From assembly GCF_024505085.1 (NCBI RefSeq), contig NZ_JANIBC010000005.1, positions 101,648-165,647 on the forward strand: a DNA stretch of 64,000 nucleotides, in the 5' to 3' direction. A program made the position numbers and the translations under genes. The notes beneath the pieces were generated by a model. That model was not told the origin of the DNA. It saw only the letters and a list, made by a program, of their open reading frames with translations, and made no database searches. The DNA is from Parvularcula maris. GTDB taxonomy: Bacteria > Pseudomonadota > Alphaproteobacteria > Caulobacterales > Parvularculaceae. Shown here piece after piece: positions 43,040-50,560 of this stretch (position 1 is its first letter; each line of letters opens with the position of its first letter).

Positions 43040-43783
43040 ATGCGGATTATCCTGTTGGAACCGAACGCCGTGATTGCCGAAGCGCTCAAGGGCCGCTGCG
43101 CGCAGTCACAGATCGACGTCGACATCCTGTCCACCAGCGAAGAGATCGAGGCCGTCGCGGGCCGCGACCTCACCCATTACGGTGCGATCCTGGTCGGCTC
43201 GGTGGAGGAGCCCTGCGGCCTGATCGAGGAGCTTCATGCTTCAGCAGGCGGTACACCCATCATTCTTTTATCTGACGTGAAAAACCCGGCGCTCGCCATC
43301 AGGGCCTTCAGCGCGGGCGCGGACGATTTCGTGGTCAAGCCGTTCAACGCCGAGGAGCTGAAAGCCCGCATCCTCGCCCGCTCCCGCCGGGCGCTGGGCC
43401 AGGCATCCACCGCCTTCAAGCTCGGCAAGCTGACGATCTTCTACGACGGGCGCGACCCCGAGGTTGCTGGCGAGCGCATCAAGCTCTCCCACCGCGAGCA
43501 CGCCATCTTCTCCTACCTCGCCCAGAACATCGGCCGGGTCGTCTCGAAGGAGAGCGTCTACTCCGCCGTCTACGGATCCATGGACTGCGAGCCCTTCGAC
43601 AAGGTGATCGACGTCTATATCTGCAAGCTGAGGAAAAAACTGTCGGACGCCACCGGCGGCCAGCAGTTCATCGAGACGGTCTACTGCCGCGGCTACAAGA
43701 TGGACAAGCCGGAGAACACGGTCGTCCAACGCCTTGGCGGGGGAGGGCGCAAGGCGCTGACTGCGAAGAAGAAGGCAGCGTAG
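43040..43783 (+). CDS. OmpR-family CtrA/FtcR-like regulator with atypical receiver
   Basis: A 247-residue DNA-binding regulator. The C-terminal winged helix (about 125-225; LSHREHAIFSYLAQNIGRVV, IDVYICKLRKKL, QFIETVYCRGYKMDKP) is close to CtrA, whose version reads IDVFICKLRKKL and YIETVWGRGY. The N-terminal receiver lacks the phospho-Asp (GAILVGSVEE where LLD is expected) and has only Glu7 of the acidic pocket (LLEPNA), though Lys100 in VVKPF remains. FtcR/Rem regulators of flagellar genes in Rhizobiales are similar in plan. Located between flgI and flgL, it is the best candidate for a cluster-specific activator, probably controlled by abundance rather than phosphorylation. Confidence 0.8.
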   Translation: MRIILLEPNAVIAEALKGRCAQSQIDVDILSTSEEIEAVAGRDLTHYGAILVGSVEEPCGLIEELHASAGGTPIILLSDVKNPALAIRAFSAGADDFVVKPFNAEELKARILARSRRALGQASTAFKLGKLTIFYDGRDPEVAGERIKLSHREHAIFSYLAQNIGRVVSKESVYSAVYGSMDCEPFDKVIDVYICKLRKKLSDATGGQQFIETVYCRGYKMDKPENTVVQRLGGGGRKALTAKKKAA

Positions 43784-43825
43784 GGCGGCTGCCCACCCCC
43801 AAACATCTGTGAGCGCCGCAACCCT

Positions 43826-43903
43826 GTAGGGTGGACGCGAGCAGCGGCCACCTTGCAGCGTTGGGCCTTGGTACAGGTGGCCGCCTACCGGCGTCCACCC
43901 TAC
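43826..43903. repeat. nested inverted repeat
   Basis: Outer arms GTAGGGTGGACGC (43826-43838) and GCGTCCACCCTAC (43891-43903) and inner arms GCGGCCACCT (43844-43853) and AGGTGGCCGC (43875-43884) are all perfect. The sequence can form a long cruciform and may terminate transcription of the regulator gene. Confidence 0.7.
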
Positions 43904-44214
43904 GGACTTATCCTCGCCCTCTCGCCCTGTTCTATGCTCCCCTCATCCGGCCTTGCGGGGGAGAGACGTCACTTCTCTTGGGTCCGGGCGGGTCTTCGCG
44001 CCTTGTGTAGTGACAGGCGGATGGCGAGAGCTGCGGATCGGCCGCCAGAAGAAGAAGACCTAGCGAGCGGGCGGTGGTTTGGTCACTTCAGGCCACGGCC
44101 GACCCTAGAATAAACAACCACCACCAGCCGTGGCCACGCCCGCGCGCCCCCGTATCCCCATAACTGCCCCCAAAGCGAAGGAGGGCAGCCACAAGTGCTG
44201 GGCGCTTCCTTCTA

Positions 44215-44334
44215 GGCGCCTTCCCACGGCCGCGAAGCGGTCCGTGGGACCCATCACCTGAACGCTGAACATCATCGCACCCACAGGAGTTGGGTCCCAT
44301 GGACGCCGCTAACGCGTCGCCATGGGAAAGCGCC
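44215..44334. repeat. inverted repeat with imperfect internal copy
   Basis: Arms GGCGCCTTCCCA (44215-44226) and TGGGAAAGCGCC (44323-44334) match with one mismatch; internal GGGACCCAT and TGGGTCCCATGG blocks resemble the CCATGGGTCCC motif of the element at 14.3 kb, suggesting a distant member of the same family. Confidence 0.6.
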
Positions 44335-44342
44335 GAAAAGAG

Positions 44343-44421
44343 TAGGGCGGTCACCGAAGCTGGCCGCGCTCAGTGCTCGGCACTCAACAAACACGGCCAA
44401 CTCTGCGAGCTGACCGCCCTA
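44343..44421. repeat. 79-bp multi-stem palindrome just downstream of flgL
   Basis: Arms TAGGGCGGTCA (44343-44353) and TGACCGCCCTA (44411-44421) are perfect. Inside are TGGCCG/CGGCCA and a small AGTGC/GCACT hairpin. It ends 4 bp after the flgL stop and could act as its terminator. Confidence 0.65.
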
Positions 44422-44424
44422 AAG

Positions 44425-45555
44425 TTACCTGACGAAGTTGAACAGCCTTAACTGCATCACCCGGCCGGTCACGGTGTAGCTCGCCTGGAGCTGGCTCTCG
44501 ATGTCGAGGAGCCTGGTGGTAACCTCGGCGCGGTCGACATTCTCCATGCCGACGATCTGGTTGTTGTAGAGGGCGTTCTGGCTGCGCAGTGCTTCTTCGG
44601 CGCTGTCCACGAGCTGGTACTGCAGACCCATCTGGGTACGGCTCTCCTGAATCTGGCTGAGGCCGCGGGTGATGAGGGAGAGGGCACCCGGCACCGGGGG
44701 AGGGCCGTCCTGGCCCGTCATGATGGTGCGGTAGGCTTCCTGATCGGGGATCTGGTCGAAGTCCAGCGAGGACAGGATGAAAGCGCCCTGGAAGAGCTCG
44801 CGCACCCCTTGGACGAACTGGTCGTTCTCGATACGGAGATACTGGTTGTTGGCCAGGCGGATCTCGGAGAGCGCGCCGCCGATCTCGCCGTTGAAGAGGT
44901 TGCCCTCGAAGCTGAAATCGTCGAGCGGGGCACCTGCGGCGAAGTTCGCGCCGCCGAAGATCGACTCGAACCGGGCGAGCAGCTCCAGCGCCTCGGCATT
45001 GCTAGCGGGCAGGCTGAGATCGACGCCGGTATTGAGGGGCGCCGCCGGGCCGGTGCCTTCGATGGCTGCCTGGATCACCTCGTTGGGCCGCACGCCGTTC
45101 GCGTTCGGAGCGTCGAAGGGCTGGACCGGGCGCTCGTTCACATTGGCGCCGCCGAAGAGGTATCGGCTACCGATCGAGACGTTGAGGACGTTGGCGATCC
45201 TGTCGAGAACGCCGTCGGCGACAAGGTTGATCGAGAACGCGCTGTCCAAAGCGTCCGCACCGTTGACGGTCGCCACCTTGATGAGGTCCTGGGCCGCCGC
45301 CTCGACCTGGGAGAAGGAGTTCTCCATCAGGTCGTAGCGCTGTTTGAAGAGCTCGGCGGAGCGGATATAGCTCTCGTTCACTTCCATCTGATCACGGATG
45401 GTCTGAAGGCGGATGAGGCCGGGGCCGAGCGAGCGGGCCACGTCGGTCTTCTTGCCTGTCGAGAGCTCGTTGTTGGAGGTCGCAAGCTCGCCCTCGAGGC
45501 GGCGGAGCTGGGTGTTGCGAAGGGTGGTCTGGCCGAAGGTGGAGATCGGTTTCAT
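44425..45555 (-). CDS. flgL: flagellar hook-filament junction protein
   Basis: FlgL (HAP3) joins hook and filament. The 376-residue protein has a flagellin-like start (MKPISTFGQTTLRNTQLRRLE, ELSTGKKTDVARSLG) and flagellin-like end (RLLDIESQLQASYTVTGRVMQ, LRLFNFV). It lies 12 bp after flgK in flgE-flgK-flgL and ends by a strong palindrome. It is longer than the ~310 residues of E. coli FlgL, with extra sequence in the middle. Confidence 0.92.
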   Translation of the reverse strand: MKPISTFGQTTLRNTQLRRLEGELATSNNELSTGKKTDVARSLGPGLIRLQTIRDQMEVNESYIRSAELFKQRYDLMENSFSQVEAAAQDLIKVATVNGADALDSAFSINLVADGVLDRIANVLNVSIGSRYLFGGANVNERPVQPFDAPNANGVRPNEVIQAAIEGTGPAAPLNTGVDLSLPASNAEALELLARFESIFGGANFAAGAPLDDFSFEGNLFNGEIGGALSEIRLANNQYLRIENDQFVQGVRELFQGAFILSSLDFDQIPDQEAYRTIMTGQDGPPPVPGALSLITRGLSQIQESRTQMGLQYQLVDSAEEALRSQNALYNNQIVGMENVDRAEVTTRLLDIESQLQASYTVTGRVMQLRLFNFVR

Positions 45556-45567
45556 CGAAGGGCTCCC

Positions 45568-47178
45568 TTACGCGACGCGGGCGAGGAGTTCGTCGAACAT
45601 CCTGGCGATCACGTTGATGACTTGGGCGTTGGCGGCGTAGGCCTGTTCGAGCTCGAGAAGCTTCTCACTCTCCTCATCGACATTGACGCCGTTCTCGTTC
45701 TGCCTGCGGATCTCCAGCGTGTCGAAGATCACCCGGCTGCGCTCGGAGAGGACTTCGAGGTTGGCCCGGTCGGTCTGGATGCCGCTGGCGAACTCGCTCG
45801 CGAAGGCCTGAAGGCTCGTCTCGGAGGTCAGCCCGCCATTGGGAGCGAACGGCCTGGGGGCGGCGAGGCCGGTCAGGAACTTCTCGAGCTGATCCGTATA
45901 GCCGTCGAAGGTGGGAGAGCCAGGGTTGTCATAGGCCGGTCCGCCCACGGTCGGGGGGAAGGTCGAGAAGTCGAGCGTTGCCGCATCGTCGCGGAACGTG
46001 GCCACGATACCGGTGCGGAGCCTCGTGAGGTCGCCGCCGGGTGCGTCGGGGTTGACGAGGTCGTTCACCCGAAGACGGCTGGCGAGGCCGATAATATCCG
46101 CATCCGTTGCAGTCGGATCGACCCCGTTGCCGAGATCGGTGAAGAGGCCCGGCACGTCCACCGGCGCTTCGGGGCCGCCATTGAAGGCGCCGTAGCGAAG
46201 GGCCGCCACCTGGGCGTCGGACTGCTGGAACAGGACCACGACCTCCTTGGCGAGGGCGTCGAGCTGCTCCTGATAGGTGATAAGGTCCACGTCGCGGGCG
46301 AGGAAGTGCCCGGCGATGGCGCCGCTGCGCAGGGCCTGGGGACCGGCCAGCGGGCCTGGCTCGATGCCGAAGCCGTCCACTTCCAGTCCCGACAGAAGGG
46401 AAGGGGTCGCGTCGATCCGTGTGCTGGCGTCGATCGAGGTGGTGCGGGTGAAGGTGATCTCACGCGGCGTACCGTCGAGGAGGGTGACCCCTTCGGTGGT
46501 GGTGATGACCACCTCGCCGCGGTCGCGGGTGAAGGTCCTGATGCCGATCTGCTCGGCCACCACGTCGATCAGGCGGTCGCGCTCGTCCATGATGCCCGAG
46601 ACCTCGATGTCCGGATTGCCGAGGCCTTCGGCGATCTTGAGGTTGAGGTCGGCGATGCTGGAAAGGGCGTCGTTGACGGTCGCGACACCGACGGCGATCT
46701 CTCGGTCGGCAGCCTCGCGCGAGGTCTTGATGGCGTCCTGGGCGGCGGCGAACTTGTCGGTGAGGTCCCGCGCGGCGAAGAACACTTCGCGCTGGAGCTC
46801 GGGCCGTTCGGGGCTGTCGTAGAGGCGCTGGAAGGCGGTCTCCAGTTTGGTCAGCGAGGAGGCCACCGAGCGCTCGTCGCCCGGATCGCCGGAGACCTGG
46901 GCGAGCTGCTGGATGGCTCCAGCGCGCACGTCGATGAGGCTGAGCTTGCCCGCCTCGGCGCGTACATCGCGGAGGAGGATGCTGTCGACCGGGCTTCTGA
47001 CGACGGAAGCGCTGACGCCGCTGCCGATCCCTGCCGTGTTGTTCGCCGTGATGCGCGCCTCCTGCGCGACATAGCCGGGGGTGCGTGCATTGGCGATGTT
47101 GTTCGACGTGCCCGCCACCTGCCTCTGGGTCGAGGCGAGGCCGGACTTGGCGTTGAAGAGGGCGGTCGTCAGCGACAT
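45568..47178 (-). CDS. flgK: flagellar hook-associated protein 1
   Basis: FlgK (HAP1) forms the first junction layer. The 536-residue protein begins MSLTTALFNAKSGLASTQRQ with the rod/hook-family SNNIANARTPGYVAQEA motif, contains the FlgK-type SSLTKLETAFQRLYDSPERPE block and ends with EEESEKLLELEQAYAANAQVINV (shown as SEKLLELEQAYAANAQVINV). It lies between flgE and flgL on one strand with 12- and 31-bp gaps. Confidence 0.95.
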   Translation of the reverse strand: MSLTTALFNAKSGLASTQRQVAGTSNNIANARTPGYVAQEARITANNTAGIGSGVSASVVRSPVDSILLRDVRAEAGKLSLIDVRAGAIQQLAQVSGDPGDERSVASSLTKLETAFQRLYDSPERPELQREVFFAARDLTDKFAAAQDAIKTSREAADREIAVGVATVNDALSSIADLNLKIAEGLGNPDIEVSGIMDERDRLIDVVAEQIGIRTFTRDRGEVVITTTEGVTLLDGTPREITFTRTTSIDASTRIDATPSLLSGLEVDGFGIEPGPLAGPQALRSGAIAGHFLARDVDLITYQEQLDALAKEVVVLFQQSDAQVAALRYGAFNGGPEAPVDVPGLFTDLGNGVDPTATDADIIGLASRLRVNDLVNPDAPGGDLTRLRTGIVATFRDDAATLDFSTFPPTVGGPAYDNPGSPTFDGYTDQLEKFLTGLAAPRPFAPNGGLTSETSLQAFASEFASGIQTDRANLEVLSERSRVIFDTLEIRRQNENGVNVDEESEKLLELEQAYAANAQVINVIARMFDELLARVA

Positions 47179-47209
47179 GGTTAGCCTTCAGTCTACAGCA
47201 GGTGTGGTA

Positions 47210-48511
47210 TTAGCGGCCGAGTCTTGAAACTTCCTCAAGCATCTCGTCTGCGGTCTGAACGACGGTGGCGTTGGATGAGTAGGCCCGCTGGGTCTCGATG
47301 AGAGCGGTCAGCTCCTGGGCCACATCCACATTGGCGCCTTCGAGTGCACCGGCGGAGATGGTGCCGGTATTGGCCGAGCCCGCCACCGCCACGCGGAGGT
47401 CGCCGGAGTTGGCGGAAAGGGTGAAGGCGTTGCCGTCCACCGCCGTCAGACCTTCCGGGTTCACCACATCGGCGATCGGGATCTGGTAGACGGGGCGCAC
47501 CTCGCCATTGTCGAAGATCGCGACCAGCGTGCCGTCCTCTTCGATGTCCACCTGCTGCAGCTTGCCCAGCGCCGAGCCGTCCACATTGGTCTGAGGGGTG
47601 AAATCGCCGCCGAACTGGGTGATGCCGTTGAGGCCGCCCTGGTCGCCGAGGGCGATGGTGATCTCCTGGGCGGCGGGGCCGGGGAGCTGGATGGTGACCG
47701 AGCCGGTCGCCTCGTCCCAGCCCGTCACCGTGTAGCCAGGCCCTGCAGCCGGAGCACCGGCGGGGAAGTCCGGCGTACCTGCGGTGAAGCCCGTGCCGCC
47801 GGTGAAGTCGATGCCCGCGATGGTGGTGATCTGCGGGCCTGCGGTGGTGCCGTCGAAGATCTGCAGGTCCCAGATGTTCGAGCCCGGAGCGCCGTTCGGC
47901 ACCCAGTTGAGGGTCATGGTCTGGTTGCCGCCGAACTCGTCGAAGTACTGAACGCTCGCCTGGAAGGGGCCTGCGGCGCCTGCGGGAATGTTACCTGCGT
48001 AGTTCAGCTCCGTGGTTGGACGGGCGGAGCCCTGGATGGAGGCGATGTTGACCGTCTCCATGCTGTCGAAGGTGGTCAGGCTCGGCGCGCCATTGGCATA
48101 GGTGCCGTCGGCGTTGAGCGCGAAGCCCTGGAGGTAGTAGCCGCCATCATTGCGCAGATTGCCGAACTGGTCGGCACGGAAGGAGCCTGCGCGGGTCACC
48201 GCCGAGCCGGTGCCGTCGGGCTGGCTGGCGACGGCGAAGAAGCCGCGGCCCGCGATGGCGAGGTCCGTGTTCGTATCGCTGCCGAGGATGGTGCCGGCGC
48301 GGGAGACCTCGGTCCTGATCTGGGTGGTGACGCCGCCCGCCGTGTAGGAGCCGCCGCCAGCGCCGTTGACGACGAGGGTCGAGAACTGGGCGGTGGAGCG
48401 CTTATAGCCGACGGTGGAGGAGTTGGCGATGTTGTCCGAGATGGTGGCGAGCTTCGTCGCCTGGGCCCTCAGCCCGTTCACACCTGTCTGAAGCGCACTA
48501 CCAATCGACAT
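47210..48511 (-). CDS. flgE: flagellar hook protein
   Basis: The hook subunit, 433 residues. The N-terminus (MSIGSALQTGVNGLRAQATK, LATISDNIANSSTVGYKRS) and C-terminus (ALEGANVDVAQELTALIETQ, RAYSSNATVVQTADEMLEEV) are the conserved assembly domains; the central Gly/Asp/Thr-rich region is the exposed hook surface. It starts the flgE-flgK-flgL unit, with a TTTAAA element 74 bp upstream. Confidence 0.96.
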   Translation of the reverse strand: MSIGSALQTGVNGLRAQATKLATISDNIANSSTVGYKRSTAQFSTLVVNGAGGGSYTAGGVTTQIRTEVSRAGTILGSDTNTDLAIAGRGFFAVASQPDGTGSAVTRAGSFRADQFGNLRNDGGYYLQGFALNADGTYANGAPSLTTFDSMETVNIASIQGSARPTTELNYAGNIPAGAAGPFQASVQYFDEFGGNQTMTLNWVPNGAPGSNIWDLQIFDGTTAGPQITTIAGIDFTGGTGFTAGTPDFPAGAPAAGPGYTVTGWDEATGSVTIQLPGPAAQEITIALGDQGGLNGITQFGGDFTPQTNVDGSALGKLQQVDIEEDGTLVAIFDNGEVRPVYQIPIADVVNPEGLTAVDGNAFTLSANSGDLRVAVAGSANTGTISAGALEGANVDVAQELTALIETQRAYSSNATVVQTADEMLEEVSRLGR

Positions 48512-48585
48512 CGTTCCGTCCTCGGCCTGAGTTGCATGGGCGGAGCGCGGGCGCTCCTTCTCATCAGGCGGGGTAGGACAGCTCG

Positions 48586-48591
48586 TTTAAA
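48586..48591. promoter_or_regulatory. TTTAAA element upstream of flgE
   Basis: Context CTCGTTTAAACCGGCATAAAG, 74 bp before the flgE start. This copy and that at 35144 share TTTAAACC-CGG-ATAAA, the closest pair in the set. Confidence 0.55.
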
Positions 48592-48655
48592 CCGGCATAA
48601 AGCGCGGGCTGATGGTCAGTAGGGGAATGTTAAGGGTTGGGGTGGCGTGCGCCGT

Positions 48656-48772
48656 TTCCTCCCCTTCAGGGGAGGTGTCAGCGAAGCTGACGGAGGGGAG
48701 TCGACGCCAGCAAAAGCGATTTTTGATAGTCCCCCTCCGCCCTTCGGGCACCTCCCCCTGGAAGGGGGAGGA
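48656..48772. repeat. intergenic palindromic element, family B copy 2
   Basis: CCTCCCCTTCAGGGGAGG, GTCAGCGAAGCTGAC, GGAGGGG and CCCCCTCCGCCC/TTCGGGCACCTCCCCCTGGAAGGGGGAGG in the same order as the copy at 16.9 kb; only the centre and one small hairpin differ (GTCAGCGAAGCTGAC here, GGCCGCGAAGCGGTC there). The hairpin has compensatory changes, implying that its pairing matters. Confidence 0.75.
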
Positions 48773-48787
48773 TCGCAGGGTGCCTGA

Positions 48788-49648
48788 TCAGTTCACCGGA
48801 GAAAAAAGCAGGTCGCCCGACGCCGCCACATCCGCGTGGACGCTGATCGTGATGCGGCGGTTCTTGGGGTCTTCGGGCCGAGAGGGGATGGCGAGTTCAC
48901 GGGCGCCGCGGCCTTCGACGGCCTCGACGCGGTCGCTTTGAAGGCCAGCTTCTTCCAGCACTCGGCGCGCGGCATTGGCGCGTTCGGAGGAGAGCTCCCA
49001 ATTGCCCCGGCCGCCGGTCCTAAAACCGGAAGCATCCGTATGCCCTGCGATCCGCACGACGTTAGGCACGGTGCGCAGCGCTTCGCCGAGGGCCTTGAAG
49101 ATCTCCTGCGCCTCGGGGGAGAGGGCAGCCTGGCCGACGCCGAACATGTTGAAGGCGCGGTCGTCGTGGATCTGGATGTAGACCGCGTCGCTGCGCCGCT
49201 CGATATAGACCACGTCTTGAAGGCCGAGCGGATCGACGCGGGTCTCGAGGGCGAGCTTGAGCTTCTGTTCAAGGGCGGCAAGGCCAGCCTCGGCGCCGCT
49301 GTCGCCGGAGCCCTCCAGCACATCGTCCATGAGAGAGGGGCCGGTGGCGGTCATGGTGTCGGTGTCTGCGCCCATGGGCAGGGGCGCATCGTCCTGGGCC
49401 TGATCGTTGGTCTGCACCCCGTCCTTGTCGTTGGCGCGGCCCGAGAGCACCCCGTCCGTGCCCGAGCTGTCACGGCTGATCGAGATGGGGTTGAAGTAGT
49501 CCGCCAGAAGGTCGCGCTCGGCATCGGTGGCGGTGTTGGCGAGCCACAGGATCAGGAAGAAGGCCATCATCGCGGTGGTGAAATCCGCATAGACCATCTT
49601 CCAGATGCCGGAGTTCATCCCGTTGTCGTCGCTGCGCCTGCCGGCCAT
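48788..49648 (-). CDS. motB: flagellar motor stator protein MotB
   Basis: MotB anchors the stator to peptidoglycan. The 286-residue protein has one membrane helix with the proton-carrying Asp in VYADFTTAMMAFFLILWL, a plug/linker region, and a C-terminal OmpA-like domain with VRIAGHTDASG and LSSERANAARRVL. The Asp-containing helix suggests proton rather than sodium use. motA is upstream with a 33-bp gap. Confidence 0.95.
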   Translation of the reverse strand: MAGRRSDDNGMNSGIWKMVYADFTTAMMAFFLILWLANTATDAERDLLADYFNPISISRDSSGTDGVLSGRANDKDGVQTNDQAQDDAPLPMGADTDTMTATGPSLMDDVLEGSGDSGAEAGLAALEQKLKLALETRVDPLGLQDVVYIERRSDAVYIQIHDDRAFNMFGVGQAALSPEAQEIFKALGEALRTVPNVVRIAGHTDASGFRTGGRGNWELSSERANAARRVLEEAGLQSDRVEAVEGRGARELAIPSRPEDPKNRRITISVHADVAASGDLLFSPVN

Positions 49649-49681
49649 GGTTCAGTCTCCCGCCCTGGGGCTTCGAGGGGT

Positions 49682-50560
49682 TTAGGCTGCGTCGGCGGCA
49701 GCGGCGCGGATGGCTTCGGAGGTGGCCTTCTCGACATCATCGAAGGAGGGTTGGACCTCGTCCATGAGCACCTTGCGCGAGTACTCGATGGCGATCTGCG
49801 GCGGGTAGCCGTGAAGGAAAGCGACGAGCCCGGACTTGATGCAGGAATAGTAGTTGACCATCTCGTCGCGGCGCTGGGCCATGAGGGCAGCGAGCGGCAT
49901 GACGATGGAGTAGGAGAGAAGAACGCCGAGGAACGTCCCGCAGAGCGCACCGGCGATCATCTTACCCAAGATCTCCGTGGCCTGGTTCACATAGGCCATG
50001 GCCTTGATAATGCCGAGGACCGCAGCGACGATGCCGAAGGCGGGCAGGGCTTCGCCGACCGAGCCGAGGGCGGTGACTGGGCGGGAGAGATCCTTCTGGA
50101 TGGTGTGGATCTCCTCATCCATCAGGTTCTCAAGCTCCTTCGGCTCCTCCGCCCCCAGAGAGATGAGGCGGAGATAGTCGCAGACGAAGGCCACCGCGCG
50201 CTTCTTGGCGAGGACGCGGGGGTATTTCTGGAAGAGGCCGCTCTCATAGGGGTGCTCGATATCGTTCTCGAGGCTCATCACGCCCTTGGCCTTCCCCTCA
50301 CGGAAGATGGTGAAGAGGAGGGAGAGGAGCTCGATATAGTCCTCGTTCTTGAGGCCGTCCCCCTTGATGGAGCCCATCAGGGTGGAGCCCGTCGAGAAGA
50401 TGACGTGCTTGGGGTTCGAGATCACGAAGGCGCCGACGGCAGAGCCGACGATGATGATGATCTCGTAGGGCTGCCAGAGGACGCCGAGCTTGCCGCCCAC
50501 GCCTAGATAGCCGCCGAGCACGGAGATGGTGACAATGATCAATCCGACGCCGAACTTCAT
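49682..50560 (-). CDS. motA: flagellar motor stator protein MotA
   Basis: The five-fold stator ring subunit that couples ion flow to torque. The 292-residue protein has four membrane helices and a cytoplasmic loop, with the hallmarks GAFVISNPKHV, the VSRPVTALGSVGEALPAFGIV block (LSRPVTALGSVGEALPAFGI here) and MIAGALCGTFLGVLLSYSIV. Its ATG overlaps the stop of the TPR-like gene by 4 bp, so the pair is coupled. Confidence 0.96.
   Translation of the reverse strand: MKFGVGLIIVTISVLGGYLGVGGKLGVLWQPYEIIIIVGSAVGAFVISNPKHVIFSTGSTLMGSIKGDGLKNEDYIELLSLLFTIFREGKAKGVMSLENDIEHPYESGLFQKYPRVLAKKRAVAFVCDYLRLISLGAEEPKELENLMDEEIHTIQKDLSRPVTALGSVGEALPAFGIVAAVLGIIKAMAYVNQATEILGKMIAGALCGTFLGVLLSYSIVMPLAALMAQRRDEMVNYYSCIKSGLVAFLHGYPPQIAIEYSRKVLMDEVQPSFDDVEKATSEAIRAAAADAA

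Larger units (their letters stand above)
43784..44424. other. 641-bp non-coding stretch between the regulator and flgL
   Basis: No believable gene. It is largely filled by three separate inverted-repeat elements at 43826-43903, 44215-44334 and 44343-44421. The convergent regulator gene and flgL would both terminate here. Confidence 0.6.

Noticed and set aside
44809..47184. Plus-strand open frame of 791 codons opposite flgL and flgK
   Set aside because: Antisense shadow of two recognised flagellar genes; Asp/Gly/Val/Glu-rich composition typical of such shadows and no ribosome site.
16925..48772. Calling the palindromic intergenic elements insertion sequences
   Set aside because: No transposase frame or target-site duplication is visible; they are described only as palindromic repeats.
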